From: Ascaphus truei
Lineage: Eukaryota > Chordata > Amphibia > Anura > Ascaphidae
Direction: 5' to 3'
DNA length: 64,000 nt
NCBI GenBank assembly: GCA_036426205.1
Contig: CM071568.1
Span: forward strand, 119,357,745 to 119,421,744
Shown here: one piece after another, positions 43,932 to 55,579 of the stretch
Layout: the number at the start of each line of letters is the position of its first letter
How positions within the stretch are numbered: position 1 is the stretch's first letter
Program-made: the position numbers and the translations under genes
The notes under the pieces: model-generated
Told to the model about the DNA's origin: nothing
The model's database searches: none
The model's input: only the letters and a program-made list of their open reading frames with translations

Positions 43932-45430
43932 CTAAACCCTCGGGCCTGATGATAAACAGTTGCGGAGCACGGATTTGAGCCTCAGCGAAAGCGATTTGGC
44001 CACGATCTTATAGTCCGTGCTAAGCAGTGAGACCGGTCGCCAGTTGGAAATCTGGCGGAGATCCCCCTTCTTCGGCAGCAGAGACAGTACCGCCCGCCGA
44101 CATGAAAGGGGCATCTCACCGGTCTCCAAGGCTTCGGCTAAGACCTCGGTGAAATCAGGTCCCAGCATCTCCCAAAAAAATTTGAAGAACTCCACGGTCA
44201 GCCCGTCCAGCCCCGGCATTTTTCAGCGGGACATGAGACTTAGGGCCCCAGAGAGCTCGGCCAGAGTCAAAGGTAACTCAAGCCGCTCTCTTTCACCCTC
44301 ACCAACCGCGGGAAGCCCCTCCCATAAGTCCCTGCATGCATCCAGCTGGATGGACTCCGGAGAGAAAAGATCTACGTAAAACCTCCGGGTTCTGTCCCGG
44401 ATGCTCTCCGGGTCAGTCAGAGGGGTACCGTCCTCCGCTAGCAAGCAGGTGATGTGTTTACGGTTTCCCCTCTTTTTCTCCAGCGCGTAGAAGAGGCGCG
44501 ATCCGCGACCCATCTCCCGAAGGAAGCAGATGCGAGATCGCACATACGCCCCCCGAGCTCTCTGATCTTCCAAGTCCCGGAGAGCGCTCTTCCTCTCCAC
44601 GTATGTACAGTGTAGGTATTGGTCTCTTGACACAGACAGCCGCCTCTCGAGATCGAGCACCTCTTCTCTAAAGGCCTCGATCTCAGCATCACACCGCCTG
44701 CTGGCACCTTTCGTGTGCTCTTGACATACGAGGCACAGATGAACCTTGCCCACGTCCCACCACTGCTCTAACGTGGCAAAGTCTGACCTGCAACCTCTCC
44801 AGGCCATCCAAAATTCTCGGACCGACGTCGCATACCCCTTGTCCTCCAACAACGTATTTTTGAAATGCCAATAGGCGGCCGAGGGCGCTGCTGGTGTTAG
44901 CGCCACCGTCACGGACGCACAATTGTGGTCTGAAAACGGCGCCAGCCTAATGCCTACTGGACTGGGCTTGCGACAGGCTGTGGCTGGAATGTACAACCTG
45001 TCGATCCTGGACCAGGATATCCGTTCACCTCTAAAAACCCTAACATAGGTGAACTCAGTGGATACCTCCGGATGTTGTTCTCGCCAGACGTCTACCAAGG
45101 AGTAGAGGGTGATGACCTCCCTCAAGGCCGACGCAGAACCCGGGTGTGGCTCCGGACCACTCCGGTCCTTCAGAGCCTCGAGGGTGCAGTTGAAATCACC
45201 CCCGAGCACCACGTGTTCGTCCGCGTCGATTGTCTCCAGGTATTCAGACAATCTGACGAAGAACTGCCCTTCTCAGGGATCCGGTGGCAGGAGCATACAC
45301 GTTCAAGAAGTTAAACATGTAGTCCTCGTGCCGGACCCTGAGATGCAACAGGCGACCTGGAATAACAGCTTTGGCAAGCAGCAGCTCTGGTTGAAAGGAC
45401 TCAGAGAACAGGGCCACAAGATGACGAAGT
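43932..45430 (-). pseudogene. Tx1 LINE ORF2, endonuclease and start of RT
   Basis: Main open frame 45251-44223 (342 codons) and then 44219-43932. Endonuclease motifs: VVLGGDFNC near 45190, RIDRLY near 45000, SDHNCASV near 44930. A helical linker follows (EAFREEVLDLERRL). RT begins GLDGLTVEFFKFFWEML and KKGDLRQISNWRPVSLLSTD, then stops at NCLSSGPRV. A one-base shift at about 44220 joins or breaks the two frames. The N-terminal end of the endonuclease (45430-45260) is partly out of frame. Confidence 0.75.
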
Positions 45431-45619
45431 GAGGTGGCTGAAGAAGACCTTGCCTCGCCACTCCAGATGCCAGCTGGCTTCAGCCTCTGGAGTGGTATGG
45501 GTTTCCTGCAGGAAGCTCACAGAATACTTCCCCTTTTATAAAAAGGAGAGTACCTGGAACCTTCGAAACCCGTCCTTACAGCCGTTAACATTTTGCGTAA
45601 CTATGCTCAAAGCCATTGA

Positions 45620-47220
45620 TAGTCAAGAGTTTTTATTCCAACAGGCACTCAGGGTGCCATACCCTGAGAAGCCTTTACGTGCTCTCGCATGAATTTGGCA
45701 AAATTCCAGACACGAACATGTTCGTTTTTCCCGGAAAGTTTGGCCTTGCGGTTGGCCTTCATATATACTCTGAGAGTGGAGAATGACCGAGGCATCCTTC
45801 CACCTCTCAAGGGCCAACCGCACCTTCGTATCTCCGTGCCTGCAGAGGGTAGCCTCCAGGAAACTATCTAGGTCCCGGGCAGGGATAACGGGGGTTAAGG
45901 TGTCCACAGATTCCACGGTGCCAGAGGACTCTCCACTGAGCCCCAACTCCCCAGGCTCCTCTTGGCTGAAGAATTTAAGACTCCCGCTCTTCTCTGCGGG
46001 GGCCTTTCTCAGCCTTAGATTGCATCTCCTCTTTGGTGTTTCCACGAGGGGGTCCACTATGCTCTCCACATCCATCCCCGAGTCAGAAAGTTCAGGGGCA
46101 GCTGGTGGCGGTATGGCGGAGGCAGTGGTCTCCCGAGAGTCCTTGGGGGCCACAGAGGCACACAGTGCCCAACTAGTTTCCTCTAACACCATACATATGA
46201 ATGGCATGCCACGGGTGTTCGCATCACCTGTGGGAGGGCACTCACCAACCATGGGAGGGCACCCACCATCCGCGGGAGGGCTCTCACCATCCGCGGCAGG
46301 GCTCTCACCATCCGCGGGAGGGCTCTCACCATCCGAGGGAGGGCCCTTACCATCCGCGGGAGGGCCCTCACCATCCGCGGGAGGGCCCTCACCATCCGCG
46401 GGAGGGCCCTCACCATCCACGGGAGGGCTCTCACCATCCGCGGGAGGGTTCTCACCATCCGCGGGAGGGCTCTCACCATCCGCAGGAGGGCCCTCACCAT
46501 CCGCGGGAGGGCCCCCACCATCCACTGGAGGGCTCTCACCAACCATGGGGGGCACTCATTAGCAAGGATCTCATAGGGAGGGTCTATCCCAGCATTCACT
46601 CCCAATACAGTGCCTGCCCAAAACTCCGCACTATGAGGGTTCAGGTCAGACAACTCCCAGATGTAATCTGAAGTGCTCACCAAAACACCCTCCGAACCCT
46701 CAACCACGGGGGTCAGCCCTAGCCCATCTCCTTCCTCTGGTGACGCAAACCGGGGCTCTTTATCCCTATGTGCGTCACGCGACGGCGTTACAGCCGGAGG
46801 GGGATCTTGGCTGGCTCTGAAGATAGGTGCATTCGGCATGTCAAATTCACCGAAGCACAATTCTCCGGGGGACGCTCTCCAACCGAGAAGGGCGTCGGGA
46901 GGCTCCCCAACGTCCCCAGAGGCGCCAGGTACTTCCAGCTGCATTTCTTCCAGAAATTCGAGGGGGGGGGGGCGATAGATTTTGGGGGGGGACAGCGACA
47001 GAGGGTGACTGTTGCAGGTTGACTTTTCCTTCTCCCTCTTTTTTGGGGGGAGAGGTTCAGATGTCACTGTTTGAGTTGAGACAGTGACATCTTCTGTGGT
47101 CCCAGGGGGGACCTGGGCTCTCGAGGTCTTTTCCTTCTCCTTCTGTTCTTTGGGGAGAGGTTCAGATGTCACTGTTTGAGATGGGGCAGTGACATCTTCT
47201 GCGGTCCCAGAGTAAAAACC
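45620..47220 (-). pseudogene. Tx1 LINE ORF1-like protein with heptad minisatellite
   Basis: Minus strand. The N-terminal part (47220-46570) has two tandem copies of an ED-VT-x-x-QTVTSEPLP-KEKEK unit (47215-47020), then an acidic P-rich region. Next comes a run of ~15 copies of a seven-residue unit such as GPPADGE (46560-46237). The C-terminal part (46200-45623) has KRRCNLRLRKAP and a conserved ending FLEATLCRHGDTKVRLALERW. A one-base shift in the G-run near 46548 separates the halves. ORF1 proteins of this group bind RNA, and the repeat lies in its linker. Confidence 0.55.
46237..46560. repeat. 21-bp coding minisatellite, ~15 units
   Basis: Unit ACCATCCGCGGGAGGGCCCT plus C, with a few variants (ACCATCCGCAGGAGG, ACCATCCACGGGAGG, ACCATCCGAGGGAGG). 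The 21-base length keeps the frame, giving a seven-residue protein repeat. Confidence 0.9.
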
Positions 47221-47781
47221 TCTACAAAACACACTGTCCCCCACAGTTTCACTCCAAAATATAACAAATGAAAAGAAGAAAAGAATACAACCTAATTCCA
47301 CAATGCCTGGGAGCTCTGCACATATGCTTCTGAGTGGAAGGAGAAGTGGGATCCAGCATAGGTTCACACAGGGAAACAGGAACTGCAGACTGGACAAGAA
47401 ACACTGAGGCTTCAGTGTAACCGCGGTGGGGTCTGCCAGTAACTGAGAACTGTGACAAGAAGGCCAGGCAGGCCAAACACAGGCTGAGGCAAACACAGTT
47501 ACTATAGAAGGTCTATGTTCAGCAACTTTCTGGTGGGCGGGGCAGGAGTTAAATAGAACAGACAGCCAATGAGACAGAGCTGCATAGGAGGCAGCAAGAA
47601 GCAGGCTGCAGTCTAATTGCAGAAGCAGGTGATTCTTGATTGCAGGTTCAAGGGGGCGTTTCCTAGAAGCTGCAAGGTTCTGTAAGGACAAGGTTTCAGC
47701 AAAACCCAGGAGCGGAATCCTTACAGTTACGAACCCCCCTGACAGAGGGAGAGACTTGCAGGGAAGCGTAATCACAGAGCA

Positions 47782-48085
47782 GTTAGCTGTACCTGATTTC
47801 CAAAGCACACCTGCAGCACCACAGAGGCAAAGACTACCGATGATCCGTGGGAATGCAGAAAGTGAATTCCTGCTTTCCATTATACTAACAGAAACTCTGT
47901 CAAGATATGCAACAAACTTGCCAGGACAGCTGCATCGATTGTACTTGTCAATTATCAAGCACCATGTCAGTTTTGAGCAGTATTCTCAGTTGTGCAAGCA
48001 AGTAAACGTTGACGTCTTGAGGGGAAAGGGTGCGATTCCCACCAATTTGAGAAGAGCCATTATAGATGAACCAAAGAAGAAGTAG
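47782..48085 (+). pseudogene. BEN-like domain fragment
   Basis: Plus strand frame ending at a TAG at 48083-48085. Motifs RLYLSIIKHHVSFEQYSQLC, then AIPTNLRRAIIDE, align in order with KYALLLFKHHVSY...ALPDNLRKTILDE of the giant element. It lacks the N-terminal coiled coil and the final helix (no INxxLR). It lies directly beside the 5' end of the Tx1 LINE, which may have cut it. AATAAA sits near 48223. Whether it belongs to another giant-element relic is unknown. Confidence 0.5.
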
Positions 48086-48539
48086 ATTTAAATGACCATT
48101 GCACAATTTAAGACCTTCATATTCAATTTAAGACCTTCAAATGCTGCAATGTAATTTTGCAGCATCAGAGGACTCTGGGCTGGAGTGTTCTGAGCGAAAA
48201 AGATGATTTTATAAACCAAATAAATAAAGTTTTCCATAAAATGTTTTTCATCTAATAAATACTGTTTTAATGAAAATGTTTTTAATGAAGTACTTTATTG
48301 TAGTTATTAATTTTTTTTATAATTATTTTTATTTTGCGGAATTCTTGTTTTCATTCATGTTTACAGGTGTAGTGGGCCTATGACAACACCGTGATTGTGC
48401 AGGAACCACATCCACTTCAGGTAATGATATGCAATTCATGCATCTATTTTTATTTTTGACAATACTTCGAATACCCGTGCTGCACATAATCAGTGACTCA
48501 AACACATGAGCACCACACATTGTAATTCATGCCCTACAC

Positions 48540-48923
48540 CAGGGGCACGCAATCTTTTTGTTGCTGTGCCCCCCTGCCTTACCTTCTCTGTTGGCCACCC
48601 CCTCCTTACCTTACTCAGCGTCAGATGATGCGGCGGGGTCGTGTGACGTCACATCATGTGACCTGCGGCATCATTTGATGTCACGTTACAATTGCAACCG
48701 TGACATCACATGACCCTGCAGCGTCATTTGATGCCGCGTTGCCATGGTCACGGCCAGCTGAATCCTGGTAAGTAGAGGTTGCTGAGACCTCGCACAGAAC
48801 CCCGGCATTTAATTTAAATGCCTGGGGGTGGGGAGCGCAGGACCTCTGCAATCGCCTGTGCCCACCCCAAAAAATCTCCCGCCCCCCTGGGGGTCGACCC
48901 CCAGTTTGCACACCGAAACCCTG
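48540..48923. mobile_element. hAT-like MITE (tentative)
   Basis: Starts CAGGGGCACGCAATCTTTTT; the end, reverse-complemented, is CAGGGTTTCGGTGTGCAAAC. CAGGG starts with a following GCAA/GCAAAC are common hAT-type ends. The interior is GC rich and partly self-complementary (GTGACATCA blocks). No clear 8-bp target duplication is seen. Confidence 0.4.
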
Positions 48924-48984
48924 CACTACTGTATTTCTTCTAAATTATTAAAATACAGATGAAGCATCTTGTATCTCTAGCCTG

Positions 48985-49628
48985 TGTGGCAGGACATCCT
49001 CGCGGTGGGGTCAGTAAGACGCTAGACACGGTGGGAAACGTTCAACTATAGTGGTTTATTAGCCACAACCAAAATAAGTACGGGTGCACTGTCCCTTTAA
49101 GAAACTACTTTCTTGCAAATTAAAGCCTAGTCCCGTTAGGGACACTAACTCACTTCTTGAGCCCTTACTAACAGGACAGCCAACTAATCTGGTCATGCCC
49201 AAAACATGCTACACAAACGATAACCAATAAGCATAATAAGAATAAAGTCTTGTCTGTTTCAGCTCCAAACAGCAAACAGGAACACGGTTCCGGGGAGCAG
49301 GCTGTGTCCAGCCTCGCAGCAATGTTTATCTTTATCCTGGGTTGGGGTCCCAGCTGGTCCCAGCAGCAAAGCTCCTCGCAGGACTGGGGACCAGAGCAGC
49401 AGCTGCTACGGCTTCCAAGCCGGGAGAGTTCTCTCCACCTTCCTGTGGAAAAACAAGCTCTCTGGGTGTGTGTCACTTCCTGCTTTTAAACCTGCAGTCT
49501 CTCAGGCCTCCTGCTTAATTAGGCTGCAGGTGTGCTTCTTTCTGTCTGAGGAGATTAACACTCTGTGAACTGGCTGCAGCGTCTCTCCATTCACTATTCC
49601 AGCCTACTGAGTTAGTGACTCTGTCACA
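48985..49628 (-). mobile_element. Solo LTR (644 bp)
   Basis: Bounded by TG...CA and by the 4-bp direct repeat CCTG (48981-48984 and 49629-49632). On the minus strand it has an AATAAA box near the 3' side (AATAAACCACTATAG). A related LTR is at 52727-53297. No internal region or second LTR is adjacent. Confidence 0.55.
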
Positions 49629-49904
49629 CCTGCCATAACACGTGCTGGTGTAATACAAATAAAAAGTTGAGCGTTTGTGACACAGTGCTTGCATGGGGAA
49701 ATTGTCCATCAGGATTAACAGAGCAGGGGTCCCTGCCTTTGAATGGGACTCCCGCTGTGTGAATCCTACCGGGCTGCACCAGTCTGGAAGAGCTGCGCAG
49801 TGAGAGCAGACATTATCAGTCCCTCACTGTGCGCATCTCTAACAGGAGATCGCAATGTTTTTATTTAATTTGAATAAAATATTATTAAAGCAGGGCTGAA
49901 TCAC

Positions 49905-50100
49905 ATTAATTTCAGCTTTGGAGACCCCTGCTTTCCGAATTAAAGCCCCTGGTATGGGGTGCCGGTATTTCCGCAAAGTTTAAATGTCCCTTTAAAGTGA
50001 CGCAGGAGAATTATTGCGCAAAATATACTGACACCCTATACCGTGGCCTTTATCTCAGGAAGCAGAGGGTCCTTATGGCTGAAATTAATGGGATTCAGGT
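49905..50100. repeat. Imperfect palindromic repeat, same family as 6925-7130
   Basis: Left half GAGACCCCTGCTTTCCGAAT then GGTATGGGGTGCCGGTATTT; the right half mirrors it (GTGGCCTTTATCTCAGGAAGCAGAGGGTCC). The flanking GCAGGG...CCCGCTG segment at 49715-49900 also resembles 7200-7310. Confidence 0.55.
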
Positions 50101-50149
50101 CCAGAGAACACCTGCTTTAATACTATGTAAATAAAATAAAAGCAGCTTA

Positions 50150-50860
50150 ATTACCTTAGCGGTTAAGGTGTTAAATCAAACTACCTGGTTCGGGAGAGGT
50201 AGAGGGGATGGGTGAAGGGAGTAGTTGCCCCAGAGTTGGTTGTTAGGCTTACCGGGAAGGTTACAGGAGGGGATTACCCTTTAACCTTAATGGTTAAACC
50301 CACCCAAGAGGTCTTAGCCCCAACCCCGGGACAACTACCACCTATACCCACCCTCAAAAAAACCACTCCGTCCCCCACACAAAGGAAGGGTCGAGTGCCC
50401 TAGTAGCCAACAATGCCCTTTAAAATACAATAACATTTATACAGTAAAATACATAAATTAATTCATTTAGCACCTACCTCTGCCAGGATGAAGGTGTCTT
50501 CCTCCTCTTCTTCTGCCTGAATATGTAAGGGCCGACGCCCAACCATTAAAACACCAGTAAACCTTAATAACGTTAGCGGTTTCTACCGCTACTAGTACTT
50601 GTGTTTTTATGGGTTGGGTCAAGGGTGCACTGAAGTTGCCCCGGGGAGGATGGTTAGGCCTCCCAGGAGGGTTACAGGATGGGTTAACACCTTAATTACC
50701 TTAGCAGTTTAAACTGCTAAGGTAAAAGAGCAGTTAACCCCCTCAAGCAACCCTTCTGGTAGGCCTAACCACCAGCCATGGGGCAACTACTTCCATCCCC
50801 CACCCCCTACAACTCCATCACCACACAAACACACATGGGTAGCCAAATGGTTAATAATGC
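50150..50860. repeat. Palindromic repeat family with GCTAAGGTAA core
   Basis: Contains ACCTTAGCGGTTAAGGTG, TTACCTTAGCAGTTTAAACT and GCTAAGGTAA in opposed pairs, and GGTTACAGGAGGGG/GGTTACAGGATGGG direct copies. Similar to 31080-31370 inside copy B. Confidence 0.5.
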
Positions 50861-51960
50861 TTTTCTCTTAGGTGATATAACATGATAATACAATACAATA
50901 AAAGATACTAATCAATACACCCATTGATTGCCACTGTAGTTACGCATGCCCGCAATGGGAGCACAGATAACCTCAATAGCAATGAATGGGTAGCCCACTA
51001 CCAACCCCCTCTACTCCAAACAACCCCCCCCCCCCCCAACACAAACAGTGCAGATGTTGGCAAAACTCAGTTTACTTTTCCCACTTCAGTTTTTTTGTTT
51101 TTGGGGGTCTCGGTTACAACTGGCATCTTCACTTTTTTGCGATCAGACTAAGGAGGCAAGAATGAACTCTCACCCATATACACCTCCACCCTTTCCATAG
51201 CACTAGAACTAATAGAGGTGTCTGTTGCTTAAGCACTAGTGCAAACCATGCCATAGTGACGAGCAATTGCCATAGGGCATAACAATTATTTTGTCTGCTG
51301 TTACTGGCACTGCACCAACAATACCCCACCACAATCACCACCAATACCAGAAGCCACTTTACCTGAAGCCTGAGAGGAAGAAAGAGGTGATGATGACAAA
51401 CTTGTTGATATCAGTTTCTGTATGGAATGTATGCCCATTCAGGCTGCCCTCTGAGATTCTTCATTGACCTCCCCTCTCTGCCTTTCCACTTTTTCCAACT
51501 GTCTGGACACAATCAATTAGATTTGTCTTGTATTGAGACACATGATCTTCCCCATCCATGGGACAAAAAGAATATCATTCTGTTTTTGAATCTAGGGTCT
51601 TAAAGGCATGAAGGTATTCCTCTCTCCATTTCATACTGACAACATGGGGGTTATTCACCAGGCATTCAAGCAATTTAGCATCCATCGCCATTATATCATT
51701 ATTATCATAATTTTCATAATCATTGTCGCCATTATTATGCTACTTATCGATTAAGGTTTTTTGAGGAGAAATATTAAAGGGAGGATCTGATTGATGTCAG
51801 CTTCATCACTGCTCACCAAAATGGTGGCTTCTTTAAAAAACCTCACAGCAGTGTTCCGTGAATGGTGCCAACGTAATGGCACTAGACCGGTCTTGCGTCA
51901 TGAGATGGCTAGATATATAAAGTTGGTCAATCCAGGACTGAGAAACCAGACCACGCAACG
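50861..51960. other. No gene recognised
   Basis: Contains a poly-C run near 51025 and ordinary short frames. The frame at 51791-51973 shows no domain I recognise. Confidence 0.4.
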
Positions 51961-52726
51961 TGAAAGTATCTGATATCTTTGGATGTTTTTTTCTGCCAGA
52001 CATCGACAAAGCAGAAGTGGGCTATGAACTCCCACAGGGCCAATGCAAAATGACCCTTTGATTATTTGTCTCAGAACCTCGAGGGTGTAACTGAAGTCAT
52101 CCCAAGTAATTCAACCAAATATCTATTGCACTTGTGGTATTGAACTTCATTATCAAAACAGAAGTGCTTTTTTTATACTCCTCTTTGCATTACACACTCA
52201 TCTGCATCGACCATCTCCAGGTATATAGACAGCCTGGAAAAGAACCTAACTCTCTTGGACCTGTTCACGGGAGTATACACATTCAGCATTAAAAGTGTAG
52301 TCCAAATGCCGGACCAGGAGGTGGAGTAGATGGACTGGGATAACAACCTGGCAAACAGCAGCTCTAGCTGGAAGGACTCAGAGAACAGGGTCATAATCCC
52401 ACATGATGATGAAGTGAGGTATCAAATGAAGACTTTGCCTTGCTAATGTAGGTGCAAGCTGTCTTTAGTCTCTAGAGTGGTATGGGTCTCCTGCAAGAAA
52501 CGCAGATGGGAGAGAACCTGGAACCTGCGGAAATCATCCCTATAGCCATTAACATTGAGCTTGCTAATGTGCAAAGCCAATGATTTTGTGTTTCAGGAGT
52601 ACTGCAAGAGTACCAACCACAGAGGCAATTCCTTGTGAAACATGGTACTCTTGCAGCTGGTATCTTCATTTTTTGGCTCGGAGATGCTCCGAGCTCCCAA
52701 AATTCTTGGCCCTGTGGTTGGCCCTC

Positions 52727-53297
52727 GTAGGCGGACGCTCACAGAGGTATGCAAGGGAGTCTGGTTATAGTGAAATTAAATAAGCCTTTTATTGCGTCTT
52801 TTCCTTAACATCAGGAAACCATCCAAACAAGGGGTAAACAAAGCTTCTATTCACTTGGGAGTATTTCTAGTGAAATACTATGCGGTTCACAACTCCCTTA
52901 GATAAGCATGTCTCCCAGCCCCAACCATATAGCATGAAATGAACAGATATTAAAAGTCTTGTAAATAAAAGTCTTATCTGTTCCTTGTGGTTTGGAGGGA
53001 AAATCTTCTCTGTCCCTGGTTGCTACCTTTTCTTCAGGGTTTGTCAGCATTCAGGTTTAGAAGTTTCCCTTGTGTCTTGAAAGCAGCTCTGCTGTTTCTT
53101 CTGGCAGGGCTCAAGACAAGTGTCTCCAAGTTTAGCTCAGGTGTGAGCTAAGGAGTCTCACTTCCTGTCTCAAAAGACAGGCTTTTCTAAGCAATCTAAT
53201 CAGGCAGGTGGTGTTTGTTAATTGACTACCATCAGTTAAACACCACACTGCTGGATTAGAGGCACATTACTTGAACAGGGATAACTCCCCTGTTACA
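52727..53297 (-). mobile_element. Solo LTR nested in the second Tx1 LINE
   Basis: LINE homology with the first copy stops after GGCCCTC (52726) and restarts at CCTCATGTATACC (53300). CCTC occurs on both sides, a likely 4-bp target duplication. The insert starts TGTAACAG on the minus strand and has AATAAA near its 3' side (GCAATAAAAGGC). It resembles the LTR at 48985-49628. Confidence 0.55.
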
Positions 53298-53584
53298 GAC
53301 CTCATGTATACCAAAAGAGAGTGAAGGATGAAAGAGACATCTACCCACTTCTCAAGGGCCAATGGCACATTCCTTTCTTTATGTCCATTGAGGGTGTTCT
53401 CGAGGAAACATACGAGTTCCCTGCTGGGATTGACTGGTTCATTCCCAGGCTTCTCCGAGCTGAGGAGGTTGTTATTAAAGGTGGCTGGATGATATATATA
53501 TATGGGCCAGGGAATGCAACCTGGTGAGCAAGCAATGTTTTGCTCCTCTTGTTTTGATTTGGTGGGAGGCGTCCCATATATACA

Positions 53585-53942
53585 TACAGTGGCCGTTATT
53601 CGAACAAATCACGGCCCCGTTTTCATATGCGCTGCTGTACTCCATGCGGCATTAACGCGGCCAATCGCACCAGGCACATGTGTTGATCGCAGTTGCTTTG
53701 TTTGAATTTCATGGATTGTGTGCAATTGAATACAATGAAATTAATGAATTGTAATGTGTACAGTACTGTGCTACTGTGTCAATTTCAGGTGATTAAAAGC
53801 CAGAACACTAAAATGAAATTTTCTGCACTCGCCTGCCCTCGCGTCTTAAGACGGTACGGTTGTAAGAAATCCCGCGCCATGACATGGGAATTCCAAGGTA
53901 TAAACCACGTGAACTGTTTCAATAACGGCCGCTGCATCTGTA
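53585..53942. mobile_element. 358-bp Tc1-type MITE, related family
   Basis: Left end TACAGTGGCCGTTATTCGAA at 53585; the right end, reverse-complemented, is TACAGATGCAGCGGCCGTTA with TA at 53941-53942. The ends resemble those of the giant element (TACAGTG...CGGCCG) and the ~400-bp MITEs (ATTCGA). The interior has ATTAATGAATTGTAATG, similar to the ATTCATGAATTGTAATG of the other MITEs and of the giant element. Confidence 0.6.
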
Positions 53943-54287
53943 TAAGCATTTCCCATTCCTTAGCCACCCCCCAATTTGTTTCCTTTTTCTGGAAATTCCA
54001 CACCCAGAAAAAGAAGGATCACTTGATTTCAACACACACCACTAACAGTGCTTATAATGGGGGTAGGGTGTGCTTTGTTGGCAGAAGTGACTTCAGGGGT
54101 CAAGGTAGCCTTCTTCCCCTTCTTCCATTTAGCTACAGCAATTGGTCTTGCTATAGATACAGATGGTATTGACTTGGAAGAAGGAGGTTTAGAACCTGCC
54201 TTGGTTTTAGCAGCAGCCTCTTTTGAGCTCCCAGGGGGAGCTTTTTCTTTGAGGTCTCCACTTTGATGGGCTCAGCAGGGTGGGGTG

Positions 54288-54880
54288 CTATAGCACATGA
54301 GGTGCTTTGTGCTGGAGACAGGGATGATGGTTTTGGTAGCCCCAGGAGAAGCTCTTCTGACAATGTCCCAGCTCCTTGCACAAGAAGCACCTCACTTCTT
54401 CGGTGCTGTTAAACACTCGGTACAGGACGCTCTCAAAGGAGACCCCAAAGGATCCATTGATGGTATATTTTCTCTGAGGCAGATGCAGCTGATCCTGCCT
54501 CTTAAAAGAGAGCACATGTTTCAGTACTCTCTCTCTCTGCAGCCCAGTGGTATCTTAGTAATGGGAGACTTCAAGTCAACCCAGAACCTGCAGGTGGGGG
54601 TGCAGAAGGGGATCCGGTATGAAGGGGGGAACATTAGATAGTATTACCCTTGTGCCCAACCCTTCTAGGGGTTCTATTGGGACGAAGGTCCCCCCTATAG
54701 TGATGCACCTCTGTATGATATTCTGGGTGGCAGCCAGTCTATGCAAAAATAGCACGTCTTTGCCGTCCATGCAGCTGTCTGCCACCACATTAGAGGGGCC
54801 CACTATATCAGCTACAGCCCTTACATGATATGTAATGGACCACAGGGATGTGGGTGCTACCAGAAGGAACAGCAGGCGTG
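54288..54880 (-). pseudogene. Tx1 LINE ORF1 fragment with zinc knuckle
   Basis: Minus strand, 5' to 3': 54803-54576 (DGKDVLFLHRLAATQNII, then GTFVPIEPLEGLGTRVILSN, a conserved ORF1 stretch), then 54515-54288 with VRCFLCKELGHCQ. The latter is a zinc knuckle CX2CX4H whose fourth ligand is missing (S or F where C is expected). The frames differ by a shift near 54560. Belongs to the LINE at 51.9-54.9 kb. Confidence 0.55.
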
Positions 54881-55558
54881 CTTAATGCAGAGGTCCCTGC
54901 AGTACTGCGAGCTGTGATTTTTTCATGGGACAATTTTGGACCCTGTGGCCCCTGGGGCTCCTTAACATCCCTCCCCATTTATAAACAAAACAAAATTAAA
55001 CAGCAAGGGGAAAGGATTTCACTGAGAGAGAGAGATGTGTAGCGTGCAGCAGTGAGAGAGTTAACTGCCTGAAATGAGGGCTGTATTTGCTGCAACAGTG
55101 TTTTTAAAATTGTAGCCATTCCTCTCTCTCTGCTGTTTATCTGTCTCCTAGGTAAGTGAAACAATATTAAGATAAATTAAACCTTTTTCCCCACACCCAA
55201 AGTATATTATGTGCAATATGAACACAAATAAATGTAACATAACTGCAACAGAAAAACAGACCAGCTAGGGTGTGTTGGATTGGCTGGGGAGTGAGTTGGG
55301 ACATGTGGCCTAGAAACATGAGCTACAGTAATCTGAGCTGTGTAGCTACACCTCCCTGGGTAAAAACAAAAATGGATTTGAACGAAAAAAAACAGGTTTA
55401 GAATGCAAAATATATAAACAAACCACCACTAAGTAGGGTATATATGCTCTGTAGAAGCCCTTTTCTGTGAGCCTAAATTACACACAACCTCTGCTTGTAC
55501 TATTTCTAGGTGCATTAGTATTCACATCATCACGTCTGCTTTGAAAACTGCTGCTTCA
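54881..55558. other. No gene seen
   Basis: The first part may be more Tx1 ORF1/5'UTR; the rest is unassigned. Confidence 0.4.
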
Positions 55559-55579
55559 CAAGAGAGCTCTTCTAGCACT

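Larger units (their letters stand above)
42700..47656 (-). mobile_element. Tx1-like (L1 group) LINE, RT core deleted
   Basis: Minus strand, 5' to 3': promoter-like 5'UTR (47655-47230), ORF1 (about 47220-45620) with a 21-bp minisatellite, then ORF2 with endonuclease (45430-44800), linker, start of RT (44470-43932), and C-terminal region (43893-42740). The RT segment jumps from the RPVSLL motif to C-terminal sequence between 43932 and 43893, so the catalytic YxDD part has been lost. The domain style (GGDFNC, SDHNC, KKGDLRQISNWRPVSLL) is Tx1/L1. A related, more broken copy lies at 51.9-54.9 kb. Confidence 0.75.
51970..54900 (-). mobile_element. Second Tx1-like LINE, shredded
   Basis: Pieces of the same family as 42.7-47.7 kb: endonuclease (51970-52640), the ORF1/ORF2 junction (52640-52726 and 53298-53510) and ORF1 (54288-54880). 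Aligned landmarks: CTCGAGGGTGTAACTGAAGT here against CTCGAGGGTGCAGTTGAAAT at 45177, and CTCAAGGGCCAATGGCACAT against CTCAAGGGCCAACCGCACCT at 45808. It is broken by a solo LTR and a Tc1-type MITE. Confidence 0.6.

Noticed and set aside
45783..46671. Plus-strand frames rich in SPSAGGP or HHPREG repeats
   Set aside because: Antisense readings of the minisatellite.
46183..47958. 591-codon minus-strand frame with MVRALPRM repeats
   Set aside because: Part of it is real Tx1 ORF1, but the repeat section is the wrong frame of the 21-bp minisatellite and its first ~230 codons run through the LINE 5'UTR.
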